This document shows, piece after piece, positions 15,987-24,583 of a DNA stretch of 48,130 nucleotides (position 1 is the first letter of the stretch; the number at the start of each line of letters is the position of its first letter). The notes under the pieces were generated by a model. The model saw only the letters and a list, made by a program, of their open reading frames with translations. It was not told where the DNA came from and made no database searches. The stretch is from an uncultured Duncaniella sp. Lineage in GTDB: Bacteria; Bacteroidota; Bacteroidia; Bacteroidales; Muribaculaceae. A program made the position numbers and the translations under genes. Where the stretch lies: NCBI GenBank assembly GCA_910586305.1, contig CAJUGS010000025.1, positions 1-48,130 of the forward strand, given 5' to 3'.

Positions 15987-16910
15987 ATGAGGATGCTTCA
16001 GTGTTTTCTCCTTTCATTTCTTGCATTTACGGCTTCTGCAGTCGAGGGGCAATTTGTGCAGATCAACATACCTGTGGCTTGCATGAGGGAAGGAAAGTCT
16101 CATTCTTCTCAGCTTGTTTCTCAAGTTGTGATGGGTACTCCTATGCAGGTGATCGAGCAGGATGATGAATGGTGGTTGCTGACCGGTCCTGACGGATATA
16201 AAGGCTATGTTAATGCGTCCGGTTTTGTTAATCTGGATTCTGCCAGCTTTCTAAAATGGCGTAGTGCTCCTCGTCTCAAGATTAGTTCAATACGTGAATC
16301 TGTAGTATATTCTCGACCATTTGGGACCGGAGAGCGGGATGTAGTCACAACACTTGTGAATGGTTCCATTGTAAGTTGTATGCCTGACAAACATGATGAC
16401 GGCTACTATACAGGAATTATACTCCCTGACGGTCGTGAAGGATATATTAGTTCTCAATCGGTCGTTCCGCTCGACTCTCTTCCATTATTAGATAAAGACG
16501 ACGTAATTACTAACTGCTATAAACTCATGGATACCCCATACTTGTGGGGTGGATGCTCTACAAAAGCGATGGACTGTTCAGGATTAGTCCGAATCGTATA
16601 TTTTGACAAGGGAATCCTATTGCCGAGAGATGCCAAGGACCAGTATTTGATAGGAGAAGATGTGACGGATAATCCAGCAAGAGGAGACCTGCTTTTTTTT
16701 AGCTCAACACATGATGGTGGAATCACTCATGTCGCACTTTATGACGACGACGGCATTTATGTTCATTGTTCTGGAATGGTCCGTGTGTCACGAATGGACA
16801 TATCAGATTCAGACTTTGCACAGCGGATTTATCGAGGAGCAAGAAGAATTGATTGTCTGTCAAAATGTCGTGATATCACTCCAATAACTTCACATCCTTG
16901 GTTTTTTTGA
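15987..16910 (+). CDS. Secreted SH3-NlpC/P60 cell-wall endopeptidase
   Basis: This 307-residue exported protein has a hydrophobic signal peptide (CFLLSFLAFTASAVEG). Two SH3-like domains follow (about 25-85 with GYKGYVNASGFV and about 95-165 with DGREGYISSQSVV). The C-terminal NlpC/P60 C40 domain has its triad visible: C197 in MDCSGLVR, H248 in THVALY and H260 in YVHCSG. The WGG motif before the Cys is present. Known Bacteroides relatives cut gamma-D-Glu-diamino acid bonds in peptidoglycan peptides for recycling. The same activity is likely here. It is a complete gene within the rnr-ruvC run. Confidence 0.88.
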   Translation: MRMLQCFLLSFLAFTASAVEGQFVQINIPVACMREGKSHSSQLVSQVVMGTPMQVIEQDDEWWLLTGPDGYKGYVNASGFVNLDSASFLKWRSAPRLKISSIRESVVYSRPFGTGERDVVTTLVNGSIVSCMPDKHDDGYYTGIILPDGREGYISSQSVVPLDSLPLLDKDDVITNCYKLMDTPYLWGGCSTKAMDCSGLVRIVYFDKGILLPRDAKDQYLIGEDVTDNPARGDLLFFSSTHDGGITHVALYDDDGIYVHCSGMVRVSRMDISDSDFAQRIYRGARRIDCLSKCRDITPITSHPWFF

Positions 16911-16918
16911 ATTATCCT

Positions 16919-17227
16919 ATGATTACACTTAACACCACATTCTATATCCATCCTTCCTTGGAAACTGAATTTGTATCCTGGGTACGCGAGTTTTATATCC
17001 CTTCAGCTACGGAATCCGGACTATGTAATCCGTCAATGTCCATCATCCTCGCTAATGTTGGTGAAGACGTTATTGGTTTTGCTCTACAATTTGACGCACA
17101 AGAACTAAGTGTTGCAGAAAAATGGCATGATGGTAAAGGAGGATGTGTCCGGACTGATTTTATTAGTCGCCATGGACAGAAGGCTCTCTTTTTTTCCACC
17201 TATCTTGAGAAGCTGCCTATAGAGTGA
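16919..17227 (+). CDS. DUF4286 family protein
   Basis: This 102-residue soluble protein begins MITLNTTFYIHPSLETEFVS, typical of the DUF4286 family in Bacteroidota. That family resembles small alpha/beta ferredoxin-like dimers. The function is unknown. I chose the ATG at 16919 rather than 16898, which would overlap the upstream stop and add residues not seen in the family. Its TGA shares the A with the ruvC ATG (TGATG), giving tight translational coupling, and this neighbourhood is common in the phylum. Confidence 0.8.
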   Translation: MITLNTTFYIHPSLETEFVSWVREFYIPSATESGLCNPSMSIILANVGEDVIGFALQFDAQELSVAEKWHDGKGGCVRTDFISRHGQKALFFSTYLEKLPIE

Positions 17228-17793
17228 TGGAACTCAAAGCTTTTGATCGCATTATCATAGGAATTGATCCTGGAACAAATGTTCTTGGATATGGTATTAT
17301 TGGAGTGAGAGCCCAAAAACCTTACATGATAGCTCTCGGTGTTGTGAAGCTAAACAAATTCGAAAGCCATTATCTGAGATTAAGGCGGATATATGAACGC
17401 GTTCAGGAATTGGTGGAACAGTACCTTCCTGATGAAATGGCTATTGAAGCACCATTCTTCGGAAAAAATGTTCAGTCGATGCTTAAACTCGGGCGTGCTC
17501 AAGGAGTTGCAATGGCGGCAGCTTTGACTCGTGATATTCCAATTGTGGAGTATGAGCCAAGAAAAATCAAAATGGCTATAACTGGTAGCGGAGCTGCATC
17601 AAAAGAACAGGTCCGCGAGATGTTGAGACGAATTCTTTCGATTCCGGAACAACAACTTGATATAGAGCTTGATGCAACTGATGGACTTGCAGCAGCATTA
17701 TGTCATTACTATGAGATGTCACGTCCAGTGCAAATTTCTTCTCCAAAATCGTGGAAAGATTTTATCGCAAAGAATCCGGACAGGGTCAAGTAG
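17227..17793 (+). CDS. ruvC: Holliday junction resolvase RuvC
   Basis: This endonuclease cuts Holliday junctions together with RuvAB. The 188-residue protein has the acidic catalytic residues in GIDPGTNVLGYGI (Asp near 15), AIEAPFFGKN (Glu near 73) and DATDGLAAALCHYY (Asp pair near 148-151). The start at 17227 overlaps the preceding stop. Its stop lies only 4 bases from the stop of the convergent glycosyltransferase. Both the length and motifs are standard. Confidence 0.94.
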   Translation: MELKAFDRIIIGIDPGTNVLGYGIIGVRAQKPYMIALGVVKLNKFESHYLRLRRIYERVQELVEQYLPDEMAIEAPFFGKNVQSMLKLGRAQGVAMAAALTRDIPIVEYEPRKIKMAITGSGAASKEQVREMLRRILSIPEQQLDIELDATDGLAAALCHYYEMSRPVQISSPKSWKDFIAKNPDRVK

Positions 17794-17797
17794 TTGA

Positions 17798-18535
17798 TTA
17801 ACGTTTTCTTGCAAGATATCGTTTTAGAAAGCCAAAATGGCGGAATAGGGTAGGGAAGAACCCATAGTAATGACTCATTATTTTGAACCTCTCCAATAGC
17901 GACGACGTATGGTTGGCGGTAGTGAGACCTTCTGATAAATAGTCGATTATCGTCTCATTGACATAGTAGTTCCGCTGCGACCGTTGTAAGCAGCGGATAC
18001 ACCATTCATAGTCGGCTGAAAAACGTAAAGATGTGTCGAAATTATCAGTCAGCTTACGTAGTGCGACAAAAGCTTGATGACAAACAACCATGCCATGCTT
18101 GAATGAATCCAGCGTCAGAATTTCTGGCGCAGTAAGATGTCTTGGGCCTATGTATTTGCGCTCTGAATCAACGATATCAGTTTGTCCATACACAATTCCG
18201 GGATAATCATTGTCCATGATGGCTTCTGCGATTTTCTCAAGTGTGTCTGGCGAGTGAAATGAATCACCGGCATTAAGGAATATCACATAGTCTCCACTTG
18301 CAATACCCAATCCTTTGTTCATTGCATCATAAAGTCCTTTGTCTGGCTCAGATATGATTGTTTTATTGTCAATAGCAGATTTTTCTGCTATTGCTACAGT
18401 GTTGTCCTTTGACGCTCCGTCAATAAGAATAAACTCATAAAGTTTACAGCATTGGTTTTCCACGCTTTTTATCGTGGGAGGCAGAGTCGCTTCAGCGTTG
18501 TATGTGACGGTAATAATTGAAAACAGCGGATTCAT
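17798..18535 (-). CDS. Family 2 glycosyltransferase
   Basis: This 245-residue cytoplasmic enzyme starts at MNPLFSIITVTYNAEATLPP, the typical GT-A opening. The longer in-frame start at 18592 adds an atypical leader. Motifs are LIDGASKDNTVAIAE (nucleotide binding), DKGLYDAMNKGLGIASGDYV and NAGDSF (the DXD-equivalent region). Later elements are CHQAFVAL and FSADYEWCIRC. It resembles WcaA/WcaE-like sugar transferases, but donor and acceptor cannot be read from sequence. It is a lone gene facing ruvC with a 4-base gap between stops, so it stands outside any visible polysaccharide locus. Confidence 0.88.
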   Translation of the reverse strand: MNPLFSIITVTYNAEATLPPTIKSVENQCCKLYEFILIDGASKDNTVAIAEKSAIDNKTIISEPDKGLYDAMNKGLGIASGDYVIFLNAGDSFHSPDTLEKIAEAIMDNDYPGIVYGQTDIVDSERKYIGPRHLTAPEILTLDSFKHGMVVCHQAFVALRKLTDNFDTSLRFSADYEWCIRCLQRSQRNYYVNETIIDYLSEGLTTANHTSSLLERFKIMSHYYGFFPTLFRHFGFLKRYLARKR

Positions 18536-18762
18536 GATAGACCGGATTACGGATTGCTTGACAAATTTAATGCAATTTCCGGTCAACTCCAAATCTGTAA
18601 CAGATATTGTTAGTTTAAAGCAGATCAGCCTACGGATAAAATGATTCGGCCACTTGCATCATAATCTCTATTATGTAAAATAGGATTATGTCTTATTCTC
18701 ATAAACCTCATTCGATGTGGATAAATCATATTACAATCCCCTGCTCTTCTATTCCGAAGTTT

Positions 18763-19158
18763 CTATTGTCTAAATGGAATGGAAAGAATGTAATATACAG
18801 GAACTGGTTGATTGTCTATTTCGCCAGCCTCCCAGTCTGGCATTTTTGAAATGATTCGGACTGCTTCATTGTCGAGAGTTCGTTCAACCCCCTTAAGGAC
18901 AGAAACATTTGATATCTTCCCGTCTTCATTTATGACGAAACTGCATCTGACACGCCCTTGAATCCCCTCACGATAAGCTTCCGAGGGGTACCTTCTTTCA
19001 TTATTGATATATTTCATCATAGCAATGTCTCCACCCGGGAACTGCGGAGCGACATCTACCATATAGGCATCGTAGACCTCAACAGTATCGGAAGGAACGT
19101 CAGCATATCCGGAGACAGCTGAGAAAAGTGTGATGAAAACGGGTGATATATATTTCAT
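18763..19158 (-). CDS. Periplasmic protein with TonB C-terminal domain
   Basis: This 131-residue protein starts at MKYISPVFITLFSAVSGYAD, a signal peptide. The remaining residues contain a TonB C-terminal fold: PQFPGGDIAMMKYIN then RRYPSEAYREGIQGRVRCSF, VINEDGKISNVSVLKGV and LDNEAVRIISKMPDWEAGEI. It has no proline-rich spacer and no retained transmembrane anchor. It is therefore probably not a classical energy transducer but a free periplasmic TonB-C protein, a type common in Bacteroidota. The 10 extra upstream residues (to 19188) overlap the promoter box and were rejected. Confidence 0.8.
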   Translation of the reverse strand: MKYISPVFITLFSAVSGYADVPSDTVEVYDAYMVDVAPQFPGGDIAMMKYINNERRYPSEAYREGIQGRVRCSFVINEDGKISNVSVLKGVERTLDNEAVRIISKMPDWEAGEIDNQPVPVYYILSIPFRQ

Positions 19159-19187
19159 TCTGAGAAGGAGTAGAGTTATTTGCAACA

Positions 19188-19219
19188 CAAAGATATGTCA
19201 CGACTCTCATGATGGCAAA
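19188..19219 (-). promoter_or_regulatory. Promoter of the TonB-C-domain gene
   Basis: On the minus strand TTTG (plus 19216-19219 CAAA) is followed by 20 bases and TATCTTTG (plus 19188-19195). This is an exact Bacteroidota promoter match, 30 bases from the ATG at 19158. Confidence 0.7.
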
Positions 19220-19288
19220 TGTTTTGAGATTGATTACAATAGTTTTATATTTCTTTACAAAATATCAAGGATATAATATTCCACCTTT

Positions 19289-19317
19289 TTTGGCGTTATT
19301 ATATAGAAGTATATTCG
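19289..19317 (+). promoter_or_regulatory. Possible porQ promoter
   Basis: TTTG at 19289-19292 and TATATTCG at 19310-19317 (one mismatch) are separated by 17 bases, slightly short of the usual 19-21. The -7 box lies just 7 bases before the ATG, which is close, so this is tentative. Confidence 0.35.
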
Positions 19318-19324
19318 CCTGTCA

Positions 19325-20350
19325 ATGAATTCTCCAATCAAAAAAAACATATTTGTCTATCTTGCGCTTATGACATCTGGATTGCAGACTCTGTGTGCGC
19401 AGGATGGCACAAATGCCTATACCTTTCTGAATCTGCCCACATCTACCCTATCCTATGGACTTGGTGGAGTAAACATATCAAGTATCAGTGATGATATAAA
19501 TGCGTCCGATCGTAATCCCGGTTTATTGGGTCCTGAAATCGATATGCAATTGGGTGTGAATTATATGCGATATATTGGTGACAGCAATTTTGCAGGAGTG
19601 AAGTTCGGACGTAGAGCCGGCGAGCACAGTGCTTGGGCAGCAGGAATTCAGTATTTCGGATATGGAGAAATTAAAGGGACAGACATAAACGGAGTCCATA
19701 CCGGAGAGTTTTCACCTAAGGACCTATTAGTAAGTGCAACTTATGCCCACGATATAAATGCGCGGTGGCGCGGTGGCGCGACAATAAAATACGTCTACTC
19801 TTCCTACGATTCTTTTACGGCAATGGCTCTTGCGACAGATATAGGAGTCAACTATTACAATCCGGATTCTGATTTTTCGTTCTCGGCAATGGTCGCCAAT
19901 CTTGGTGGGCAAATAAAACGATTTAACGAGAAATATGACCGTTTACCTGTGGATCTGCGTGTAGGGTTTTCCAAAGGAATTGGGTCACTACCTATTGCGA
20001 TTTCTGTAACCGCATGGAATCTAACCAAGTGGCATTTACCATATTACCATACAGGAGACGGTTCTGGAAACGATAACGGGGGCATAAAGGATTCTTTCAC
20101 TTCAAATCTTTTCCGTCATCTTGTGTTCGCAGCAGATTTCACACCAAATGACAGCTTCCATTTCGGAATAGGCTATAACTATAAGACACGAACGGATATG
20201 TCTACATATAAACGCAGTTTACTATCAGGCTTTTCAGCCTGCATGGGACTGAGTGTGAGGAATTTCGGTATAGGAGTGGCTTTTGCTCAACCACATACCG
20301 GAGCAACAACGTTTATGATTAATCTTTCAACAAAACTATATGAGTTCTGA
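19325..20350 (+). CDS. porQ: Type IX secretion system protein PorQ
   Basis: This 341-residue outer-membrane beta-barrel-like protein has a signal peptide ending near LQTLCAQ. The sequence GTNAYTFLNLPTSTLSYGLGG followed by NPGLLGPEIDMQLGVNYM is typical of PorQ, a component required with PorU/PorV/PorZ for attachment of secreted proteins. Repeated amphipathic strands ending in Phe/Tyr support a barrel. Its 3' end overlaps the cmk start by 11 bases. The porQ-cmk order is also seen in Porphyromonas, which strengthens the call. No other T9SS gene is in the window. Confidence 0.82.
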   Translation: MNSPIKKNIFVYLALMTSGLQTLCAQDGTNAYTFLNLPTSTLSYGLGGVNISSISDDINASDRNPGLLGPEIDMQLGVNYMRYIGDSNFAGVKFGRRAGEHSAWAAGIQYFGYGEIKGTDINGVHTGEFSPKDLLVSATYAHDINARWRGGATIKYVYSSYDSFTAMALATDIGVNYYNPDSDFSFSAMVANLGGQIKRFNEKYDRLPVDLRVGFSKGIGSLPIAISVTAWNLTKWHLPYYHTGDGSGNDNGGIKDSFTSNLFRHLVFAADFTPNDSFHFGIGYNYKTRTDMSTYKRSLLSGFSACMGLSVRNFGIGVAFAQPHTGATTFMINLSTKLYEF

Positions 20351-21035
20351 GAAGAAAATCACCATAGCCGTCGATGGATATTCATCGTCAGGCAAAAGCA
20401 CAATGGCAAAGCAGCTGGCCAAAACAATTGGATATAGATATATTGATTCTGGTGCAATGTATAGAGCTGTAACACTTGCGGCTATGAGGGCTGGACTGGT
20501 GGGAAAAGACAGTGATCCGGATATAGATCGAGTCATTGACCTCCTCCCCACCCTTTCGATAGATTTCGAAATTACCCCCACCGGCCAAAACACCATTCTT
20601 AACGGAGAGAATGTAGAGCATGAGATTCGGTCACTCGAGGTATCCTCATGTGTTTCTCCTATTGCTGCTATTCCTGCTGTGCGTCATGCACTTGTGAGGA
20701 TGCAACGTTCCATGGGGGACTCGAAAGGTATCGTTATGGACGGACGAGATATCGGAACTGTCGTCTTTCCTGACGCAGAAATGAAAGTGTTCTGCGATGC
20801 CAGTGCCGAGAAGCGTGCATTCCGTCGGTTTGAAGAACTGAAAGCAAAAGGAGCCGATGTGTCTTATGAAGAGGTACTTGAGAATGTAAAAACAAGAGAT
20901 CACATTGACGAGACTAGAGATGAAAGTCCTCTGAGATGTGCATCAGATGCCATACGACTGGACAATTCAGACATGACTTTCGAGGAGCAGAACAATTGGT
21001 TGCTCAATCTGTACAATAGCAAAATAAAAGAGTAG
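20340..21035 (+). CDS. cmk: Cytidylate kinase
   Basis: This kinase phosphorylates CMP/dCMP using ATP. The 231-residue protein has the P-loop AVDGYSSSGKSTMAKQLA at about 9-25. The substrate site follows (YIDSGAMYRAVTLAA), then the conserved DGRDIGTVVFPDAEMKVFCD and a lid with FRRFEEL. DNSDMTFEEQ is the C-terminal signature. It starts inside porQ (11-base overlap) and is immediately followed by ispH with no gap, so these genes are co-transcribed. Confidence 0.94.
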   Translation: MSSEKKITIAVDGYSSSGKSTMAKQLAKTIGYRYIDSGAMYRAVTLAAMRAGLVGKDSDPDIDRVIDLLPTLSIDFEITPTGQNTILNGENVEHEIRSLEVSSCVSPIAAIPAVRHALVRMQRSMGDSKGIVMDGRDIGTVVFPDAEMKVFCDASAEKRAFRRFEELKAKGADVSYEEVLENVKTRDHIDETRDESPLRCASDAIRLDNSDMTFEEQNNWLLNLYNSKIKE

Positions 21036-21905
21036 ATGAGCGAACCAATTATCGAAATTGATGCCAGATCGGGATTCTGTCACGGAGTGGTGACTGCCAT
21101 CAGAAAAGCAGAGGAAGAACTATCCCGCAGCCGGGAACCACTATATTGCTTGGGTGATATTGTTCACAACGGAGACGAGGTGGAGAGGCTTGAAAAAGCG
21201 GGGCTGACCACAATTAATCACTCTGATCTTAATAGACTATATGGGGTGAGAGTACTCCTTCGAGCCCATGGTGAACCCCCTTCAACCTATAAATGTGCGT
21301 CCGAGCGTGAGATTGAAATTATCGATGCGACTTGTCCTGTTGTATTGCAGCTACAACGTCGAATCAAGGACACATATGACAATACGTACCCGCGACCACA
21401 AATCGTAATCTATGGTAAATCAGGCCATGCAGAGGTAAATGGTCTTGTGGGACAGACAAACGGAGAGGCGATTGTTGTTGAATCGACTGACCAGCTTTAT
21501 AAGCTTGATTTTACCCGCGATATAGCACTGTATTCTCAGACCACCATGTCTCTTCAAGGACTCGATGAAATGGTTAGGGAGATTTCGAATCGAATTTCAC
21601 CCGATGCCACATTTAAATATTACGACACGATATGCCGCCAGGTAGCAAATCGAGTAAATCATCTTCGAGAGTTTGCCGAGAATCACGATGTGATACTGTT
21701 TGTTGCAGGAGCCAAGAGTAGTAACGGGAAGGTCCTTTTTAACGAGTGTCTTGATGTGAATCCTCGCTCCCATCTGGTTTCGCGGGCTGGAGACTTTTGT
21801 CCCAATTGGATTGAAGGAGCTTCCTCCATAGGAATATGTGGCGCTACATCCACGCCTCGTTGGCTTATGGAACAGTTGAAGGACGCTGTCCAAAATGCTA
21901 TTTAA
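21036..21905 (+). CDS. ispH: 4-hydroxy-3-methylbut-2-enyl diphosphate reductase
   Basis: This is the last enzyme of the MEP isoprenoid pathway, a 4Fe-4S protein making IPP and DMAPP. The 289-residue protein has the three cluster cysteines in GFCHGVV (C15), DATCPVV (near 96-97) and ICGATSTP (near 269). Substrate contacts include LRAHGEPP, GHAEVNGL and the TTMS motif. It abuts cmk at the start and the exonuclease gene at the end without spacer. The protein is complete and of usual length. Confidence 0.93.
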   Translation: MSEPIIEIDARSGFCHGVVTAIRKAEEELSRSREPLYCLGDIVHNGDEVERLEKAGLTTINHSDLNRLYGVRVLLRAHGEPPSTYKCASEREIEIIDATCPVVLQLQRRIKDTYDNTYPRPQIVIYGKSGHAEVNGLVGQTNGEAIVVESTDQLYKLDFTRDIALYSQTTMSLQGLDEMVREISNRISPDATFKYYDTICRQVANRVNHLREFAENHDVILFVAGAKSSNGKVLFNECLDVNPRSHLVSRAGDFCPNWIEGASSIGICGATSTPRWLMEQLKDAVQNAI

Positions 21906-22406
21906 ATGGATAATTTTGTTGCTATCGATGTCGAGACTGCCAACAATCATCCCACTTCCATCTGTGCCATCGGGGCTGTGAAGGTTGTGGATGGTGTGAT
22001 TGTTGACCGGTTCTACGAATTTGTCAAGCCGGAACCTGAATATTATTTTAGGCATTTCACCGAAAATATTCATGGCATCGGACGCAAGGACACAGAGAAT
22101 GCCAGAACTTTTGACCAAGTCTGGGCAGATGTAGCCAAGATGGCTGAGGGACTGCCATTCGTAGCCCACAACAAGGCTTTTGATGAAAGGTGCATTCGAG
22201 CGTCACATCGCTGTTATGGCATGGACTACTCATACCCGCAGTTCTTTTGTACTCTTGAAAAGTCACGACGCACATTTCCTCGTTCTGTTGTAGGTTCATT
22301 CAGCCTACCGAATTTATGTGAATTCATGGGTATTCCGTTTAATAATCATCACAACGCACTTGCCGATGCTGAAGCTTGTGCAAAGATAGCAATGACAATT
22401 TTATGA
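21906..22406 (+). CDS. DnaQ-like 3'-5' exonuclease
   Basis: This 166-residue DEDD exonuclease has the Exo I motif FVAIDVETAN (D8, E10), Exo II FVAHNKAFDERC and Exo III HHNALADAEACAKI, which marks the DEDDh subtype. It resembles stand-alone polymerase III epsilon-type domains rather than full-length DnaQ because the polymerase-binding tail is missing. The role in repair or RNA trimming is not determinable. The stop overlaps the next start (ATGA), so the downstream lipoprotein is coupled. Confidence 0.85.
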   Translation: MDNFVAIDVETANNHPTSICAIGAVKVVDGVIVDRFYEFVKPEPEYYFRHFTENIHGIGRKDTENARTFDQVWADVAKMAEGLPFVAHNKAFDERCIRASHRCYGMDYSYPQFFCTLEKSRRTFPRSVVGSFSLPNLCEFMGIPFNNHHNALADAEACAKIAMTIL

Positions 22407-22726
22407 AACATACTGTCAAAGCTGGAGCTTGTTTTATTGCCATGTCGCTTTTAGCCCTGACATCGTGTGGCGATTCCACCCCGTCGCGAAAGGTCTCTCA
22501 ACGGGTTAAAGACCACGATGCCTACTCCCTTGGAGAGCGTCATGCAGCTGCCCTGATTGAAATATCCTCTGACGAGGCGGCTGTGCAGGATCGGCTGCTT
22601 GAGATACACGCCAGAGCTACGAACATCGGAGAGAAAATCGGAGCACAGTCTGCTGCCGACTACGAGCGTGGGTTCACGCGTTACATACAAAACCATTCTG
22701 ATTCGCTGGCGCGACTGCTATTTTAG
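22403..22726 (+). CDS. Small lipoprotein of unknown function
   Basis: This 107-residue protein starts at MKHTVKAGACFIAMSLLALT, with a lipobox ending at Cys24 (LTSC) followed by GD. The mature part is mainly helical and charged (RHAAALIEISSDEAAVQDRL, then ARATNIGEKIGAQSAADYER). The start was placed at the ATGA overlap with the exonuclease because a longer frame lacks a signal peptide. No family was recognised. It is probably anchored in the outer or inner membrane. Confidence 0.7.
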   Translation: MKHTVKAGACFIAMSLLALTSCGDSTPSRKVSQRVKDHDAYSLGERHAAALIEISSDEAAVQDRLLEIHARATNIGEKIGAQSAADYERGFTRYIQNHSDSLARLLF

Positions 22727-22765
22727 ATTGAGTTTATGAAATTTTCATAAATCAAAGCCCATTCA

Positions 22766-22797
22766 TTTGGTTTTAATTGTGAAAATTTCTACTTTTG
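22766..22797 (+). promoter_or_regulatory. thrC promoter
   Basis: TTTG (22766-22769), 20 bases, then TACTTTTG (22790-22797): an exact consensus pair 22 bases before the threonine synthase ATG. Confidence 0.75.
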
Positions 22798-22819
22798 TCA
22801 TAACTCGTTCATCAGCAAA

Positions 22820-24127
22820 ATGCAATTCTACAGCACAAATCGACAATGCCTGATGGCTTCTTTACAAGAAGCCGTGATGATGGGACTTGCTCCTGACGGA
22901 GGTCTGTTTATGCCTGAACATATTCCTGTGATTCCGAAAGCATTCTTCAACAATATCGGAGAAATGAATATTCGGGAGATAGCATATGTTGTGGCTGACA
23001 TGATGCTTGGTCAAGATATTGAGTCAGAAGACATTCAGAGAATTGTAAATGACACGTTTACTTTTGACGTTCCATTAGTTAAACTCGAAGACAATATATA
23101 CTCGCTGGAGCTTTTCCATGGTCCCACTCTTGCATTTAAGGATGTCGGCGCACGATTCCTTGCAAGAATCATAAGTCACTTTGGATCTCCTTCAAAACAG
23201 AATCCTGTCAATGTACTCGTTGCTACGTCAGGAGATTCCGGAGGAGCTGTTGCCAATGGATTTCTAAATGTTCCAGGAGTAGAAGTCTATGTACTCTTCT
23301 CTCAAGGCGGTCTCACACCATTACAGAGAGCTCAGTTTTCCATCCCAAATTCCAATATTCATCCAATTGAGGTAATCGGGACATTTGACGATTGTCAACG
23401 CATAGTTAAAGAAGCCTTGAAGGACGACGACCTTCGTAGCCGAACATCTCTCACATCTGGCAATTCAATAAATATATGCCGCCTGTTGCCACAAATGTTC
23501 TATTTCTTTCATGGATATGCGTCTCTTGTACATCGTGATGGCCCTGCGGACCATGTCGTGGTTTCAGTGCCATGTGGTAATCTGGGGAATCTGACTGCAG
23601 GTCTTCTTGCCCGTAAAATGGGGCTTCCGATTGAACGGTTTGTAATTGCTAATAATGAAAATGACATTACGGCCGAATTTCTTCGCACAGGACTGTTCAA
23701 TCCCAGACGAGCCCATCGCACAGTTGCGTGTGCGATGGATGTAGGCAATCCCTCAAATATCTCAAGAATTCTGGATCTTTTTGATGGAGACTATACAGAG
23801 ATCTCACGTGTCATGAAGGGCTACTCCTACTCGGATATGGAGATAATAAACACCATCTCTGAGACTCGCTTTAATGACAAGTATGTTCTTGACCCGCATG
23901 GAGCCACTGCATTTCGTGCACTCAAAGACGATCTCCGTCCTGGGGAAAGAGGCTTTTTCCTTGAGACCGCGCATCCGTCCAAGTTTTCACGAGCAGTGAC
24001 ACTTGCCACCGGGATAAAGTTTGACAATGCTCCATCCGCCCAGGTTTCCAAGGTGCACACTCCTCGCATTTCAGCATCGGTGGACGCTCTTAGAAAAATT
24101 CTCCTCTCACCAACCATTAAGCATTAG
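22820..24127 (+). CDS. thrC: Threonine synthase
   Basis: This PLP enzyme converts O-phosphohomoserine to threonine. The 435-residue protein begins with the thrC-type N-terminus MQFYSTNRQC. The cofactor lysine is K107 in TLAFKDVGARFL. VATSGDSGGAVANGF and VPCGNLGNLTAG bind the PLP phosphate. The length fits the class of microbial threonine synthases that have a long N-terminal domain. It has its own promoter. The homoserine genes thrA/thrB, which precede it in Bacteroides, are not directly upstream here. Confidence 0.94.
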   Translation: MQFYSTNRQCLMASLQEAVMMGLAPDGGLFMPEHIPVIPKAFFNNIGEMNIREIAYVVADMMLGQDIESEDIQRIVNDTFTFDVPLVKLEDNIYSLELFHGPTLAFKDVGARFLARIISHFGSPSKQNPVNVLVATSGDSGGAVANGFLNVPGVEVYVLFSQGGLTPLQRAQFSIPNSNIHPIEVIGTFDDCQRIVKEALKDDDLRSRTSLTSGNSINICRLLPQMFYFFHGYASLVHRDGPADHVVVSVPCGNLGNLTAGLLARKMGLPIERFVIANNENDITAEFLRTGLFNPRRAHRTVACAMDVGNPSNISRILDLFDGDYTEISRVMKGYSYSDMEIINTISETRFNDKYVLDPHGATAFRALKDDLRPGERGFFLETAHPSKFSRAVTLATGIKFDNAPSAQVSKVHTPRISASVDALRKILLSPTIKH

Positions 24128-24169
24128 TATTCGTTATCCAAGAATCATAATCACCAAATCCAAAATCAT

Positions 24170-24544
24170 ATGGCTTCTAACAAACGCCTCCTAAAAAAAG
24201 AGATTCGCACTATTTGCGGCGCGCTTGCCGGCGAGTGTGTCATTGCAAAACTAACTATTCCCGGTGTGAATCCGGAATCTTTCAACCAGATTATCTATAA
24301 GCTTGCGGACTTGCAAGAATCTGCCATTCGCCTTGTAAGTGTTGAGTTCCCTCAGTCTCCGTCAAGTTTTGACAACAAAAAGGCATATGCTGATGCGCGT
24401 CATGCTTATTTTAAGGAGGCATTTGCCAAGTTGGAAAACAATTTCAACAAGCGTGTGGAAGAGCTTGTAAAAGAGATGAACGCAGCTCTGCCTGATGAGC
24501 AGAAAATAGCCAATAAAGAGGCCGTGGCCGCTTCAAAAAAATAA
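24170..24544 (+). CDS. Conserved hypothetical protein, 124 residues
   Basis: I recognise this type only as a small helical protein seen in Bacteroidales, without a named domain. The N-terminus is basic (MASNKRLLKKEIRTICGALA), and the middle has an alternating pattern GVNPESFNQIIYKLADLQES. Residues about 70-110 are a long charged helix (AYFKEAFAKLENNFNKRVEE) that may form a coiled coil. A Lys-rich end follows. There is no signal peptide, so it is cytoplasmic and possibly nucleic-acid associated. It lies between thrC (42-base gap) and an acyltransferase (39-base gap). Confidence 0.65.
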   Translation: MASNKRLLKKEIRTICGALAGECVIAKLTIPGVNPESFNQIIYKLADLQESAIRLVSVEFPQSPSSFDNKKAYADARHAYFKEAFAKLENNFNKRVEELVKEMNAALPDEQKIANKEAVAASKK

Positions 24545-24583
24545 CAGGATTCAACAAAGTCCCTTTCTCCTCATGTCAATATC

